The notes beneath the pieces are model-generated. The model was not told the DNA's origin, did not search any database, and saw only the letters and a program-made list of their open reading frames with translations. A stretch of DNA of 64,000 nucleotides from Haloarcula amylolytica JCM 13557 (GTDB lineage: Archaea; Halobacteriota; Halobacteria; Halobacteriales; Haloarculaceae): the NCBI RefSeq assembly GCF_000336615.1, contig NZ_AOLW01000018.1:59590-123589 (forward strand), written 5' to 3'. Positions 51,426-60,648 of the stretch are shown one piece after another (position 1 is the first letter of the stretch; each line of letters opens with the position of its first letter). The position numbers and the translations under genes were made by a program.

Positions 51426-51713
51426 TCACTCGGTCGGGATAGGGCCGGTCCCGATGACGTCCCGAACCGCGCTTTCGAACTCCTGACGGTCGGCGAAGTA
51501 CGGGATGTCGACGTCCTCGAGCACCGTTGCGAGTTCCTGCGGGCCGTCCGGCGTCCGAATCGTCGTGTCCCCTTCGCGGCTGACGATGGTGCTGTGTTCG
51601 ATGCCCCAGGTGAGCCGGGCCGAGACGCGGGCCAGCGGCGCACCGGCAACGTCTGGTCCGTCGCCGAGTTCGACAGCCGGCTCCTCCGCGTCCTCGCTTT
51701 CGTCGTCGCTCAT
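51426..51713 (-). CDS. DUF5789 family protein
   Basis: The 95-residue acidic protein has the core RLTWGIEHSTIVSREGDTTI, RTPDGPQELATVLEDVDIPY and a C-terminal FESAVRDVIGTGPIPTE. The pattern is that of haloarchaeal DUF5789, whose function is not known. An acidic N-terminal leader of about 25 residues precedes it. It diverges from the 51843 gene. Confidence 0.82.
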   Translation of the reverse strand: MSDDESEDAEEPAVELGDGPDVAGAPLARVSARLTWGIEHSTIVSREGDTTIRTPDGPQELATVLEDVDIPYFADRQEFESAVRDVIGTGPIPTE

Positions 51714-51813
51714 ACCCGAACTGTTCCCGTGGGTCCGATTAGTGCTTTCGGAACGGCTCGCGCACTTGGTGAATCACGCGCGTGCCCGCGTCATGCATCT
51801 GTCTGACGGGTAG

Positions 51814-51820
51814 TTTTATC
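51814..51820 (+). promoter_or_regulatory. TATA box for the 51843 gene
   Basis: TTTTATC at 51814-51820, about 26 nt before the ATG at 51843. Confidence 0.6.
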
Positions 51821-51842
51821 GGATGTAGCAGTAGTATACTGC

Positions 51843-52937
51843 ATGACTAGTCTCACCGACGTGTACGAAGGGGAGGTTGGGCGCGTCGCATCGCGCCGCC
51901 AGCAACTCGTCGGGACAGCCCTGTTTCTCGTTGGTGTTGCCGGACTCGTCGGGGCAATCGCGCTCGCAACGACCGGCATCGGAAACAGATACGGGCTGGA
52001 CGCCTACGCAGCCAGGCGGATCGCCGGCGTCATCGCCGGGCTCGGGCTGCCGTCGGTCATCCTCGGCGTGTTCGCGGTGTTACCGGCCAGTCGTCGAATC
52101 CGGCTGACCGCCCTCGGTGGCACGGGCGTCGCAACAGTCGGCGTCGTGCTGTTCCGGTCGCTGTATCCCTACAGCTGGACCAGCAGCGACCCGCTGCTGG
52201 CACTGCTCACCGGCGTCGTCTACTTCGCCGGTATCGTGACGACGTTCTGGTGCCTGTTCGCGTCGCTTGCGACGTTCAAGACGCGAAACGACCCCGGCGG
52301 GACGGCACGCATGGAAGTGACCGAGGAAGGGACGATCCGTCTCGTCGAGGAAGCCCGGACGCTGCCGGGACTGGGCGGCATCGGGTTTTTCGGACAGGAC
52401 CCGGACGGCACGGTCGAGACGCAGACGAACCGAGCGAGTGCGACCGACGAGGGCGCTGTCAGCGACGGCGGGACCGGACAGCGCTCGGGCACTACGCGCA
52501 CGGCCAACGGCCGCAGTCGGCAGCCGACGGGCGGCACGCAGTCTGACCGCAGCACGCGGTCCAAGCGACGGTCGGACAGCGGCACGGCGACGGAGCGACA
52601 GTCGGACCGTCGGGCGACCACTGGCTCGAACACCGGCCAGCAAAACACCGCGTCGCGTGGGACGAACCGAACCGGCCCTTCCGAGAACGCGCTCGACCCG
52701 AAAATAGCCGAAGCCGGTCCGGAAGCGTCGCCGTCGACCGACGGCGGCACGGCGAAGACGGGGCACGACGCGATCACCGAGACGGCGGTCCACCAGGGCG
52801 AACCGGACACCTACTGCGGGAACTGCCGGCACTTCGAGTACGTGATGCAGGACGGCGACATCGAGCCGTACTGTTCGTTCCACGGCGAGGTCATGGACGA
52901 CATGGAACCCTGTTCGGCGTGGGTTCGCAACGACTGA
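51843..52937 (+). CDS. DUF7139-like membrane protein with C-terminal Cys motif
   Basis: The 364-residue protein has an N-terminal four-span membrane part (about 20-160), a long Ser/Thr/Gly/Gln-rich disordered linker (about 190-320), and a C-terminal zinc-like module YCGNCRHFEYVMQDG and PYCSFHGEVMDDMEPCSAW. It is a conserved haloarchaeal architecture, DUF7139 from memory. The cysteines probably bind metal on the cytoplasmic side. Targets are unknown. Confidence 0.75.
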   Translation: MTSLTDVYEGEVGRVASRRQQLVGTALFLVGVAGLVGAIALATTGIGNRYGLDAYAARRIAGVIAGLGLPSVILGVFAVLPASRRIRLTALGGTGVATVGVVLFRSLYPYSWTSSDPLLALLTGVVYFAGIVTTFWCLFASLATFKTRNDPGGTARMEVTEEGTIRLVEEARTLPGLGGIGFFGQDPDGTVETQTNRASATDEGAVSDGGTGQRSGTTRTANGRSRQPTGGTQSDRSTRSKRRSDSGTATERQSDRRATTGSNTGQQNTASRGTNRTGPSENALDPKIAEAGPEASPSTDGGTAKTGHDAITETAVHQGEPDTYCGNCRHFEYVMQDGDIEPYCSFHGEVMDDMEPCSAWVRND

Positions 52938-53054
52938 TACCGTCGGCACTCCGATTTTGCTAAGCTTCCGCACTGCACAGCGATGGGGACCGACAGAACG
53001 GCCTGGGCGAAACCGGGTATTTAACACGGTCGGCAGGCAAACGGTGGTACTACA

Positions 53055-53381
53055 ATGGAGTTTTGCGACGAATGCGGTTCGATGATGAAAACGGACGACG
53101 AGCGCTGGGTCTGTGGCAGTTGCGGCTACGAGAAGGCTCGAAACGCCGAGACCGAACAGGAGATGGCCGTCACCACGCAGGGCCAGGAGGAGTCGGAAGT
53201 CGTCGACACCTCCGAGGTCGACGCCGAAGACATGGGACCGACGACGGGCGCACGCTGTCCCGAGTGTGGCAACGAGCGGGCCTTCTACGAGATGAAGCAG
53301 ATCCGCGCGGCCGACGAGTCCGAGACGCGCTTTTTCACCTGCACCGAGTGCGAACACAAGTGGCGCGAGGACGACCACTGA
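53055..53381 (+). CDS. tfs: Transcription factor S (TFS)
   Basis: The 108-residue archaeal TFIIS-like factor helps RNA polymerase cleave backtracked transcripts. The N-terminal ribbon is CDECGSMM with CGSCGY. The C-terminal ribbon is CPECGNERAFYEMKQIRAAD with CTECEHKW. The catalytic Asp-Glu pair at the ribbon tip (AADESET) is kept, so it should be active. A TATTTAAC box (53018-53025) is about 33 nt upstream. Confidence 0.95.
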   Translation: MEFCDECGSMMKTDDERWVCGSCGYEKARNAETEQEMAVTTQGQEESEVVDTSEVDAEDMGPTTGARCPECGNERAFYEMKQIRAADESETRFFTCTECEHKWREDDH

Positions 53382-53390
53382 GGCCGGACC

Positions 53391-54002
53391 GTGCCCACTG
53401 ACCCCGCGTTCCCGGACGTTCCCGCGGACCGGCTGTGCGACGGCGGCTGGGAGCTCGTCGACGAGAGCGTCGAAACCGTCTTTCAGTTACCGACGGCCCG
53501 CGTCGAGGGCGTGACGAAAGTGTACGACGACGCCGAAACGCGCGAGGCGGTCAGAGACGCGGTCGGGTTCGACCACCAGTGGCGGTTCTTCTTCGCGACC
53601 GCGCTATCGTTTACCCCGCCGCTCGCGCCGGGTATCGGACCGGCGATGATTCTGCCGACAGTTCGCTCAGAAGCGCAGTCGGCCTTCGCCGAGGAGTTGG
53701 CCGACAGAGGGTTCGTATCAGTCGAGCGCGGGCGGAGCGAGCGGGTCCGCGTCGACAGCGGCGACCGGGCGCGGCTCCGGACCTACAGCGCCGAGCTCGA
53801 CCTCGAAGCGGTCGATGCGACGCTGTCGATCACCGGGTGGGTCGGCGTCTGGCACGGCGATGGGTTCCGTATCGCCGCCGGCGCGTACCCCGACCAGTCG
53901 CTGTCGTCACTGCTCGGCATCGAGACCCCCCCTGACCCCCTCCAGCGGTCGCCGTCGGACTACCGGGCCGAACTGCTTGACCTCATTCGCGCCGTGGCGT
54001 AA
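53391..54002 (+). CDS. Conserved haloarchaeal protein of unknown function
   Basis: The soluble 203-residue protein begins with a GTG (MPTDPAFPDVPADRLCDGGW). A central FFFATALSFTPPLAPGIGPA segment and an ITGWVGVWHGDGFRIAAGAY strand pair are visible; DQSLSSLLGIETPPDPLQR lies near the end. I recognise no family. It begins 9 bp after TFS and may be co-transcribed. Its 3' end overlaps the convergent gene at 53983 by 20 bp. Confidence 0.6.
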   Translation: MPTDPAFPDVPADRLCDGGWELVDESVETVFQLPTARVEGVTKVYDDAETREAVRDAVGFDHQWRFFFATALSFTPPLAPGIGPAMILPTVRSEAQSAFAEELADRGFVSVERGRSERVRVDSGDRARLRTYSAELDLEAVDATLSITGWVGVWHGDGFRIAAGAYPDQSLSSLLGIETPPDPLQRSPSDYRAELLDLIRAVA

Positions 54003-54363
54003 GCGCCAGAAGCGCGCCGTCGAGGAACAGCTCTATCGGCCCGAGACCGAGCCGTTTTGCGAGCGAACTCGGAACGGCGTCCGCGCCGAGGCGGGCCACG
54101 GGCGCTCCGCGAACGCGGATTTCAGCCGTCAGTCCGGCCGCAGTCAGCGCCGCGGCGGCGTCTCTTCCCTCGACCGGTCGGTCCCGCCAGAGGGCGAACG
54201 CCGCCCCGAAAGACGGTAGGTCGACGGCGACGAGGTCGTCGTACCCGCGAACGCTGAACGCGACCCCGTCCCGCTCGACGGTCAGGTCGGCGTCGACGAG
54301 CAGGTCCGGCTTTCCCTCGACCTGGTCGAACAGATCACCGACCGCCTTCGCCGTGGTGACCAC
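53983..54363 (-). CDS. Small protein of unknown function
   Basis: The 126-residue protein starts MVTTAKAVGDLFDQVEGKPD, with strands LLVDADLTVERDGVAFSVR and DLVAVDLPSFGAAFALWRD, and a C-terminal hydrophobic end PIELFLDGALLALTPRRE. The pattern is haloarchaeal and acidic. No motif is recognised. Its start lies 2 bp after the stop of the 69-residue gene upstream, so the pair is an operon. Confidence 0.55.
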   Translation of the reverse strand: MVTTAKAVGDLFDQVEGKPDLLVDADLTVERDGVAFSVRGYDDLVAVDLPSFGAAFALWRDRPVEGRDAAAALTAAGLTAEIRVRGAPVARLGADAVPSSLAKRLGLGPIELFLDGALLALTPRRE

Positions 54364-54365
54364 TG

Positions 54366-54575
54366 TCAGTCGTTATCGCGTGTCGTGATAGTCAGCGTGC
54401 CATCGACCCGCCAGCGAGCGTGCTCGGCGTCTTCGCCGGCCTTGCTCGGGACGTCGACTTCCATGTCGTCGAAGTCGTACGTTATTTCCGCATTACGACC
54501 AGTCAGGCGGTCATAGAGCCCGATCGCGAGGTCTGGCCAAGTTGTCGTCTCCATCGGCGTTTCTGATTCGCTCAT
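54366..54575 (-). CDS. Small acidic protein of unknown function
   Basis: The 69-residue protein contains TWPDLAIGLYDRLTGRNAEI and DMEVDVPSKAGEDAEHARWR, then a beta hairpin end VDGTLTITTRDND. It resembles small haloarchaeal proteins of unknown role that pair with larger ones. The distance to the following gene is 2 bp, so co-translation is likely. Confidence 0.6.
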   Translation of the reverse strand: MSESETPMETTTWPDLAIGLYDRLTGRNAEITYDFDDMEVDVPSKAGEDAEHARWRVDGTLTITTRDND

Positions 54576-54650
54576 GCAGTACAGTGTACGTGCTACTACA
54601 TGTTTAAAGTCGACCCCAACAAGAGGGGTTGAGAGGGGTGACCGGAGCCG

Positions 54651-55373
54651 TCAGGGCCGCCGCGCGAATGTCAGGTAGCCGGTATGCCCGACGCCACCGG
54701 TCGATGGGCGGGAGCCGCGGTCGTCGAAGTCCATCTCCCGCTGGATGGTGTCGAGCGTCTCGACGCCGTTGAGGCCGACCTCGGTGGCCGTCGCCACGAC
54801 CTCGCGCGTGTTCTCCACAAACGGGGAGTACACCGCCAGCGATCCGCCCCGGTCCAGCAGCGTCGGCGTTCGCTCGACCACAGTCGGGGCGTCCTCGGTG
54901 TCGAGGGTCAGCACGTCAAAGCCCGAGAGGTCGTCGAGGTCGTCGGTGATGTCGCCGGTCCGGACCTCGACGGTGTCCGCGACGCCAGCGATCTCCATGT
55001 TCTGGCGCGCTACCTCAGCGAATTCGGGGTCCTGCTCGTAGGTGACCACGTCAGCGCCAATGCGGCCCATGTACGCGCTGAGGATGCCGGTCCCGGTGCC
55101 GGCGTCGAGGACGCGGTCCGCCGCGGCCACGCCGGTCTTGCCGACGACCAGCCCCACGTCGCGGGGCATCATCGGCGCGCCGGTGCGTTCGAGGTGGGTG
55201 AACAGGTCCGGGCCGCGCAGCCGACGGACGGTGAAGCCGGTCCCCAGATGGGTCTCGACGACATCGCCCGGTTCCACGTCCTCGGGGACCTCCAGAATTC
55301 CGAGGTCGGACTCGAAGCGCTCGCCGGGGTCCAGCAGGTACTCGCGGTCTTCGTGGACGAAGAGATACGCCAC
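54651..55373 (-). CDS. trmI: tRNA (adenine-N1)-methyltransferase, TrmI
   Basis: The 240-residue SAM enzyme methylates adenines 57/58 in tRNA. An N-terminal small domain (MAYLFVHEDREYLLDPGERF) precedes the Rossmann domain with RTGAPMMPRDVGLVVGKTGV and the SAM loop VLDAGTGTGILSAYMGR. It follows NAC by 1 bp (stop to start), an arrangement conserved in haloarchaea. Confidence 0.93.
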   Translation of the reverse strand: MAYLFVHEDREYLLDPGERFESDLGILEVPEDVEPGDVVETHLGTGFTVRRLRGPDLFTHLERTGAPMMPRDVGLVVGKTGVAAADRVLDAGTGTGILSAYMGRIGADVVTYEQDPEFAEVARQNMEIAGVADTVEVRTGDITDDLDDLSGFDVLTLDTEDAPTVVERTPTLLDRGGSLAVYSPFVENTREVVATATEVGLNGVETLDTIQREMDFDDRGSRPSTGGVGHTGYLTFARRP

Positions 55374-55374
55374 G

Positions 55375-55770
55375 TTACTCCAGTTCGTCGACCGCGTCGG
55401 CGAGGTCGCCGTCGTTGGCTTCCAGCGCTTCTCGCGCAGTGTCTTCGTCGACGCCCGCCCGCATCGCGACGAGTTCGACGTCGTCCTCGTCGACGCCGGA
55501 GTCGCTGCCGCTCTCGTCTGCGTCGTCCGCAGCCGCCGCGGCCGAGCCCTCGCCGGAGCCGAGTTCGCGGCTCTCGGGTTCGCCGACGACCTGGTACGTC
55601 TTCTGGCCCTGCGCTTCCATGAGCTGGACCTCCGCGTCGTCGAAGACGAGCTCCTCGTCCGGGGTGCGGATAATTACTTCCTGCGCATCGATGTCCTCCA
55701 TGTCGATGCCCATCTGTTCCATCATCTGCTTCATCTTGCGCGGGTTCATCCCGCCGCCTCCGCCAAACAT
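55375..55770 (-). CDS. nac: Nascent polypeptide-associated complex protein (NAC)
   Basis: The 131-residue ribosome-associated chaperone starts [20 protein letters not shown]. It shows the NAC core [20 protein letters not shown] and a C-terminal UBA domain ([19 protein letters not shown]) after an acidic linker. Archaeal NAC is a homodimer at the exit tunnel. It is co-transcribed with trmI. Confidence 0.95.
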   Translation of the reverse strand: MFGGGGGMNPRKMKQMMEQMGIDMEDIDAQEVIIRTPDEELVFDDAEVQLMEAQGQKTYQVVGEPESRELGSGEGSAAAAADDADESGSDSGVDEDDVELVAMRAGVDEDTAREALEANDGDLADAVDELE

Positions 55771-55916
55771 ACGTGTGACTGGCGGGGCAGGGCAGAAAAG
55801 CGTAGCGACCCGGGCTCGGACTGGAGTCCGTCGCGGGGCAGGCCGGTCGACCGGGCGAAACCGGCACGCTCCCACGGCTTCGTAACGATTCTAAGGCTCG
55901 CCCGTCCATCCCCGCC

Positions 55917-56867
55917 GTGTCACTGCTGTCCATCTTCGCCACGGCCATCCTCCCGGTCGTCGCCGTCGCTGCGGCCGGCTTCGCGCTCGGCCGGGTGAAA
56001 GGTACGGACCCGGACGCGCTCAACACCATCACGGTGTACGTCCTCGCGCCCGCGCTGGTGGTCCACAGCCTGACAACGTCCTCGCTGGCCGGCGATACGA
56101 TTCTGAGCGTCGTCCTCGCTGTCGTGCTGTTCACCGCGGCGATGCTTCTCATCGCGGAGGGCGTCGGCCGCCTCACGGGGCATTCGGAACCGCTGCTCGG
56201 CGCGTTCGTCCTCGTCGCTATCTTCCCCAACACCGGGAACTACGGCATCCCGCTGGCGGATTTCGCCTTCGGCGCGACCGGGCGTAGCACGGCCGTCCTC
56301 GTGACCGCGCTGCAGGGCGTGCTACTCTACACCGTCGGCATCTACATCGCCGCCCGGGGTAGCGGCGACAGCCCGCTCGCGGATATGCGCCGTGTGTTCG
56401 GCGTGCCGCTCGTCTACGCTGTCGTCGTCGCGCTTGCACTCCGATGGGTCGGCGCAGTGCCGCCCACAGACTCGACAGTGATGCAGACACTCGAACTGCT
56501 TGGCAACGCCTCGATTCCGGTGATGTTGCTCATTCTCGGCATCCAGCTATCGAACGTCGACGGGAACAGCGATTTCCGGTCGGTCGGGATCGCCAGCGCG
56601 TTGAAACTCCTGCTGGCGCCAGTGCTCGCGTTCGCCGCGGTGCTCGTGGTCGGGTTCCAGAACCAGACAGTCGCGCGGGTGGTCGTGCTCCTGTTGGCGA
56701 CGCCGACCGGCGTGACGACCATCATCCTCGTCGGCGCGTTCAGCCATCAGACTGGCGACCGCTCGCCAGGCGAATTCGTCAGCGCGACCGTGTTCCTGAC
56801 GACCGTCGTCAGCGCGGTGACGGTGACGGTTCTCGTGTGGCTGCTGCAGTCCGGACTGGTGCTGTGA
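55917..56867 (+). CDS. AEC-family transporter (auxin efflux carrier type)
   Basis: The 316-residue protein has about ten transmembrane spans in two inverted halves, with IFPNTGNYGIPLADFAFG, a conserved motif of the first half, and TPTGVTTIILVGAFSHQTGD in the second. It probably exports or imports an organic acid or amino-acid derivative. The GTG at 55917 is the start. Its stop directly abuts the stop of the convergent lipoprotein gene. Confidence 0.85.
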   Translation: MSLLSIFATAILPVVAVAAAGFALGRVKGTDPDALNTITVYVLAPALVVHSLTTSSLAGDTILSVVLAVVLFTAAMLLIAEGVGRLTGHSEPLLGAFVLVAIFPNTGNYGIPLADFAFGATGRSTAVLVTALQGVLLYTVGIYIAARGSGDSPLADMRRVFGVPLVYAVVVALALRWVGAVPPTDSTVMQTLELLGNASIPVMLLILGIQLSNVDGNSDFRSVGIASALKLLLAPVLAFAAVLVVGFQNQTVARVVVLLLATPTGVTTIILVGAFSHQTGDRSPGEFVSATVFLTTVVSAVTVTVLVWLLQSGLVL

Positions 56868-57353
56868 CTACTCCTCCCAGTATATCCGTATCTCCTCGGC
56901 GGTGATGTCGACGAAGTGGTTCGAGCCGTTTCTGACCGCGAACCGGCCGATAGGCCGGTCGATGGTCCGGCTGGGGCCACCCTCCACCTGGACAGTGATC
57001 GTGTATTCGCCGGTCGCACCGATCATCGGGTCATACTCGACCGACTCGCCGGCAGCCAGCGTCGCCGTCTCGTCCAGTACCGCCGTTTCGTTTCTCGTGA
57101 TAGTGAGTGTGACAGTCTGCTCGCTGTCCGTGTCGTTGTCGACGACAAACAGGATCGGGTCGTCCGGAGCGGGCGTTACTGTCGGCGTCGGCGTGTCCTG
57201 CCGTGTACTGGTCACTGCCGTTGTCGGCTGTTCCTGTGGCGTCGTTGTGGCTGTCGATGATGTCGAATCGTCCGTCGACGTGTCGTCACCGGGCGCACTG
57301 CAGCCGGCAACTGGGGAGAGCGCAAGCGCGGCGAGGAGCGTGCGGCGGCGCAT
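56868..57353 (-). CDS. Tat lipoprotein of unknown function
   Basis: The 161-residue surface protein has a Tat signal and lipobox: MRRRTLLAALALSPVAGCSA. A Thr/Ser/Pro-rich linker is followed by a beta-sandwich with ILFVVDNDTDSEQTVTLTIT and GEYTITVQVEGGPSRTID. It is exported folded and anchored at the cell surface. It converges head-on with the AEC transporter with no gap. Confidence 0.82.
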   Translation of the reverse strand: MRRRTLLAALALSPVAGCSAPGDDTSTDDSTSSTATTTPQEQPTTAVTSTRQDTPTPTVTPAPDDPILFVVDNDTDSEQTVTLTITRNETAVLDETATLAAGESVEYDPMIGATGEYTITVQVEGGPSRTIDRPIGRFAVRNGSNHFVDITAEEIRIYWEE

Positions 57354-57468
57354 ATCGCTCGTCTCGAAGGGAGCAGCAAATGCTTTCTGTCATACTAATC
57401 CTTGTCGACCATCCTGGATAGTGCCAACCCACGAGGGCGGCACGCCCCGGCGATCGCCACAAAACCCG

Positions 57469-57936
57469 TCAGTCCTCTGCGCCCTGCCGGACCTTCACGG
57501 CCATCCCCGTCTCGAAGTCGTCCATGCCGCTGCCGGGCAGTTCCGCGCGGCCGACGGCGAGTAGATAGCCGTCCTCGTGGACGACGAGGGCTTCGTCGCC
57601 CGGACGGAGAGCGCTGTCGGCGGACTGGACGAACTTCGCGAAGGCGTTGCGGCCCTCACGGATGAAGGGCTCGCTCTCGTCGCCGACGACCACGCGGTGT
57701 CGCGGCCCGTCGAAGGCATCGAGGAGTCTGCTCCCGCCGGCGAGTCCGAGTCGGAAGCGTCCGTCGTCGCCGTACGTGGCGATGCGGCCGTCCGTGGCAT
57801 GGACCTGTCGCGGCCGGCCAGAGCTTGTGTGTGTTACGTCGAGGGCGTCAGCGCCGGTGAACAGCGCTGTCCCGCCGCCACCGCCGAACTGGTAGTCGGC
57901 CGCGCGCCGGAGCCCGCGGAACTCGTCGTCACTCAT
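57469..57936 (-). CDS. PUA-domain RNA-binding protein
   Basis: The 155-residue protein ends with a PUA domain (GRNAFAKFVQSADSALRPGD and ALVVHEDGYLLAVGRAELP), preceded by a region with YQFGGGGGTALFTGADALDV. It resembles the C-terminal part of archaeal tRNA-guanine transglycosylase without the catalytic barrel. It probably binds tRNA or rRNA. A TTTATC word (57959-57964, minus strand) is about 26 nt before the ATG at 57936. Confidence 0.8.
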   Translation of the reverse strand: MSDDEFRGLRRAADYQFGGGGGTALFTGADALDVTHTSSGRPRQVHATDGRIATYGDDGRFRLGLAGGSRLLDAFDGPRHRVVVGDESEPFIREGRNAFAKFVQSADSALRPGDEALVVHEDGYLLAVGRAELPGSGMDDFETGMAVKVRQGAED

Positions 57937-58523
57937 TGCCCGTGTTCGATGCCGGGTGATAAACCGCCTTTCGGTTCTGTCCGTACCACTGTCCGGCGCA
58001 GTCTGAAATGAAATGGTCGCCCAGCCGTGGGTGCCCGAACCACGGCCGACCGAAATCGTGTGGCGATGGTGAATGCCACTCCCCCAATCCGTTCCGAATC
58101 AACGGTCCGGCCCTATGGGTGACGGAGTCCCGAACCGGAATGCCATTGGTTCGCTCCGTCAGTCGCCCCGGCCCGAGTACACGGGGCGTGTGCCTCTGTA
58201 TCCGATCCGCGGTCAGCGATCCGACCACGACGCCTGGAACTGCAGTGGGTCTCCATCTCGCGCCTGTTCCGTGACGAGCGCGAGGGTGTACCGACTATCC
58301 TCAGCATATGACAACACGCCGTCTCTGTGACCCAACTGGTCGGGGGAACTACACGGGGATGTGTTTGCTGCTTCAGTTATGCAGGGGGGCCGGAATTTCC
58401 GTTCTGCCGAGCCGGAGCGGTGGCGTCTCTCAGGAACGATGTGGGCATTGCTTCCTAGTACCATACTTTCCTCCGTCGATTTTGGGGAAATTTATACCGG
58501 ATGCCTTCCAAGTGACGGGTGAC
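57937..58523. other. Intergenic region with hairpin; no convincing gene
   Basis: About 590 bp. A 7-bp hairpin (GCCGTGG and CCACGGC, 58024-58046) and several short open frames are seen. A minus-strand frame over 58213-58464 ends in a plausible-looking 34-residue tail but lacks family signs and a promoter. The last part is the promoter of the 58524 gene (TTTATA at 58491-58496). Confidence 0.5.
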
Positions 58524-58706
58524 ATGGCTACAGACACGCGAAAAGTGATTCTGGGCGCTGCGCTGCTGGCGATCAGCACCGTGCTCATCCTTGGTACTGG
58601 GGCAATCGACATCGGCATCCCGGCCGCTGCCGGAGCGCTGGCTGCACTGGGACTGGCCGCCGGAGCCCTCCTCGTTGGAACGTCAGAAGACGGTCGCCCG
58701 GTCTGA
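58524..58706 (+). CDS. Small two-span membrane protein
   Basis: The 60-residue protein begins MATDTRKVILGAALLAISTV. It has two hydrophobic spans (about 8-27 and 31-50) and a short polar tail. A TTTATA box (58491-58496) lies 30 nt upstream. No family is recognised; it may be a subunit or a small membrane regulator. Confidence 0.6.
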   Translation: MATDTRKVILGAALLAISTVLILGTGAIDIGIPAAAGALAALGLAAGALLVGTSEDGRPV

Positions 58707-58840
58707 CCGCGGAGGTATTTTTCCGTCGAGGGTAACCCAGATGAGAGCAGCTGTGAGGCCGTCGCACTGTGAGAAGGTATCCGGTACCGTGGTTGGCTAA
58801 CGGAGACACGGTGGCAGAGTGAGCGCCCACACTGGGTGGG

Positions 58841-59338
58841 CTATAGCAGGAACCGGTCGGAATCGTCGCTCATATCGATAAACCCGTCAACGGCCGCTTT
58901 GAGATCTTCAGAGGACGACTCCTCGAATCCCATCGCTTCGACACGACAGCCCTCGTGGCGGAGATACCGACACACGCGAGCGAAGTCTCCGTCGCCAGTA
59001 CAGAGCACGACCGTATCGACGTGATTCGCCAGCGAAACCGCGTCGAGGCTCATCCCGACATCCCAGTCGGCCTTCTTCGACCCGTCCTGAAACGTCTTGA
59101 TGTCCTTGATACGCGTCTCGAAGCCGATGTCGACGAGCGCTTCGAAGAACGACTCTTCTTCGGGTGAATCCGCGCGGATGACGTAGGCGATTGCGCGGGT
59201 CAGTTCGCGGCCGTCAACGGCCTCTTCCAGTAGTGCCTCGTAGTCGATGTTCCGCGAGTAAAGACTCCGGGCAGTGTGATAGAGGTTTTGCGCGTCGGCC
59301 AGTACGGCCACGCGCTGTCCCGGCTGGGAAACTGTCAT
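58841..59338 (-). CDS. NYN-domain protein (LabA/DUF88-like nuclease)
   Basis: The 165-residue protein has the NYN/PIN-like fold with AVLADAQNLYHTARSLYS (Asp), KADWDVGMSLDAVSLANH, the TGDGDFARVCRYLRHEG motif and a late helix. The conserved acidic residues suggest a Mg2+-dependent RNA nuclease. Haloarchaeal copies stand alone. It is encoded with no clear partner here. Confidence 0.9.
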   Translation of the reverse strand: MTVSQPGQRVAVLADAQNLYHTARSLYSRNIDYEALLEEAVDGRELTRAIAYVIRADSPEEESFFEALVDIGFETRIKDIKTFQDGSKKADWDVGMSLDAVSLANHVDTVVLCTGDGDFARVCRYLRHEGCRVEAMGFEESSSEDLKAAVDGFIDMSDDSDRFLL

Positions 59339-59538
59339 ATCAGGTATTGGCTACCGCCCGGAATATGCTTTCGGGATACAAACGTGAAAGAACGGCGTAA
59401 TTATGCCCCAACTAACCAGTTGTTGTCGCTTCAGCAGTTCTGGTCGCGGATAGAACCTGTCAATAAAAGGGGCGGAGTACCGAGGCGTGCAGTCAACTTA
59501 GTGAGCATTGCGTTTCACTCAGACAAGCGCGGAACAGC

Positions 59539-60192
59539 CTACTTCTGGAGGTCGAACGCAACTGCTACCGGAGTAGCTGTCCAGTAGACGAACCGATACC
59601 GACCGGAGACGAGTTCAGGACACACAGTAAAATCTTTCTCGCCGGGAACCACCCCATCTTCGGTCAGACGGAGCGACCATTCAAATACCTCCCCGGGTGC
59701 TGCCTCAGTACCCATATCCACGTATTGAAACTCATCGTCCCCGGTCTGTCCACGGACATCTTGCCAGCCATCTTCAGTGAGCAGTTCGATCTGGTACATA
59801 TACTTAAGACCCAGAGTGAGGGTGCTATCAGACGTGTTTGTCAGCGTAATTTGGGCTGTGTCACCGTATTCAAACGCTGTCCCATCAATCCGTAGTGACA
59901 CATATCCAGTATCTCCCCACGGAACGGAGCCTTCGTCATACATTGGCGGGTGGCGAGTGAAGTTGCCCTTCTCACACGAGAGGTCTTTTACCGGGGACTC
60001 AGGACTCTCAGCTGGCCGAATGTGACCACTGAGTTGACGCTCTGTCATCTCTTCGGTATTTCCAGCTGTTTGTTGCTCAGTGTTCTCGGTTTCCGTTTTT
60101 GCAGCTGTCTCGGTCGGATCACTGCTGGTACTCGAACAGCCGGCGAATCCGAGGACGCTGGAGGTGGCTAAAAGATAGTGTCTTCGACGCAT
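59539..60192 (-). CDS. Tat lipoprotein with Ig-like domain
   Basis: The 217-residue surface protein has a Tat signal and lipobox (MRRRHYLLATSSVLGFAGCS), a Thr/Glu-rich linker, and a beta-sandwich with VSLRIDGTAFEYGDTAQITL and TNTSDSTLTLGLKYMYQIEL. The base use is more AT-rich than the neighbours, a sign of possible transfer. A non-coding 200-bp stretch lies between it and the NYN gene. Confidence 0.8.
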   Translation of the reverse strand: MRRRHYLLATSSVLGFAGCSSTSSDPTETAAKTETENTEQQTAGNTEEMTERQLSGHIRPAESPESPVKDLSCEKGNFTRHPPMYDEGSVPWGDTGYVSLRIDGTAFEYGDTAQITLTNTSDSTLTLGLKYMYQIELLTEDGWQDVRGQTGDDEFQYVDMGTEAAPGEVFEWSLRLTEDGVVPGEKDFTVCPELVSGRYRFVYWTATPVAVAFDLQK

Positions 60193-60488
60193 ACCTGCCG
60201 ATATTATGTACCTTGCAGTATGTGTTTTTTGACCGATACTTATGTGTTATTGTCAGAATGTAATGTGTACACCTCTGACCGCTTGTTTCAGACAGGACGC
60301 AAATACCAAAATACAGTCGGGCCTGCTCCAGCAGCGTCTCCCAGACAAGCCGAGGGAAACGCTGGCGTACTGCCACACGATGGGGGTCCCGCCGTCTCCA
60401 TGCGACGACTCGATAAGGCTTCGAATGCACTGTGAAAGGCGACAGCGAGAACACAAAAGCTAAGTCGGTCACGCTTGGTTACTCAACC

Positions 60489-60572
60489 ATGCGACGACGC
60501 CGTCAGTCCGGAACCGTTTCGTGGCTCCCCGGCGAGGGCGTCGTCCGCGCGAAACGCAAGCCGACGTTTTAG
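60489..60572 (+). CDS. 27-residue basic leader ORF upstream of dapA
   Basis: The ORF encodes MRRRRQSGTVSWLPGEGV plus nine more residues, with Lys and Arg near the end (RAKRKPTF). A CTAAGT word around 60462 is about 27 nt upstream. Because the main gene makes a lysine precursor, a lysine-sensing leader peptide is one idea; it may equally be chance. Confidence 0.35.
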   Translation: MRRRRQSGTVSWLPGEGVVRAKRKPTF

Positions 60573-60627
60573 CGGCTCGTGGCGGACGTGGCGACTCCGT
60601 CTCGGGCCAGGTCGTTTGACACACAAC

Positions 60628-60648
60628 AGCCGGCGGTATCGGCCGGCT
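60628..60648 (+). promoter_or_regulatory. GC-rich hairpin between the leader ORF and dapA
   Basis: AGCCGGC (60628-60634) pairs perfectly with GCCGGCT (60642-60648) around a 7-nt loop. It lies 55 nt before dapA. No poly-T follows, so it could affect leader folding rather than termination. Confidence 0.45.

Noticed and set aside
58213..58464. Minus-strand frame with a plausible acidic tail
   Set aside because: Its 5' two thirds look random and no TATA-like box fits; at most a relic.
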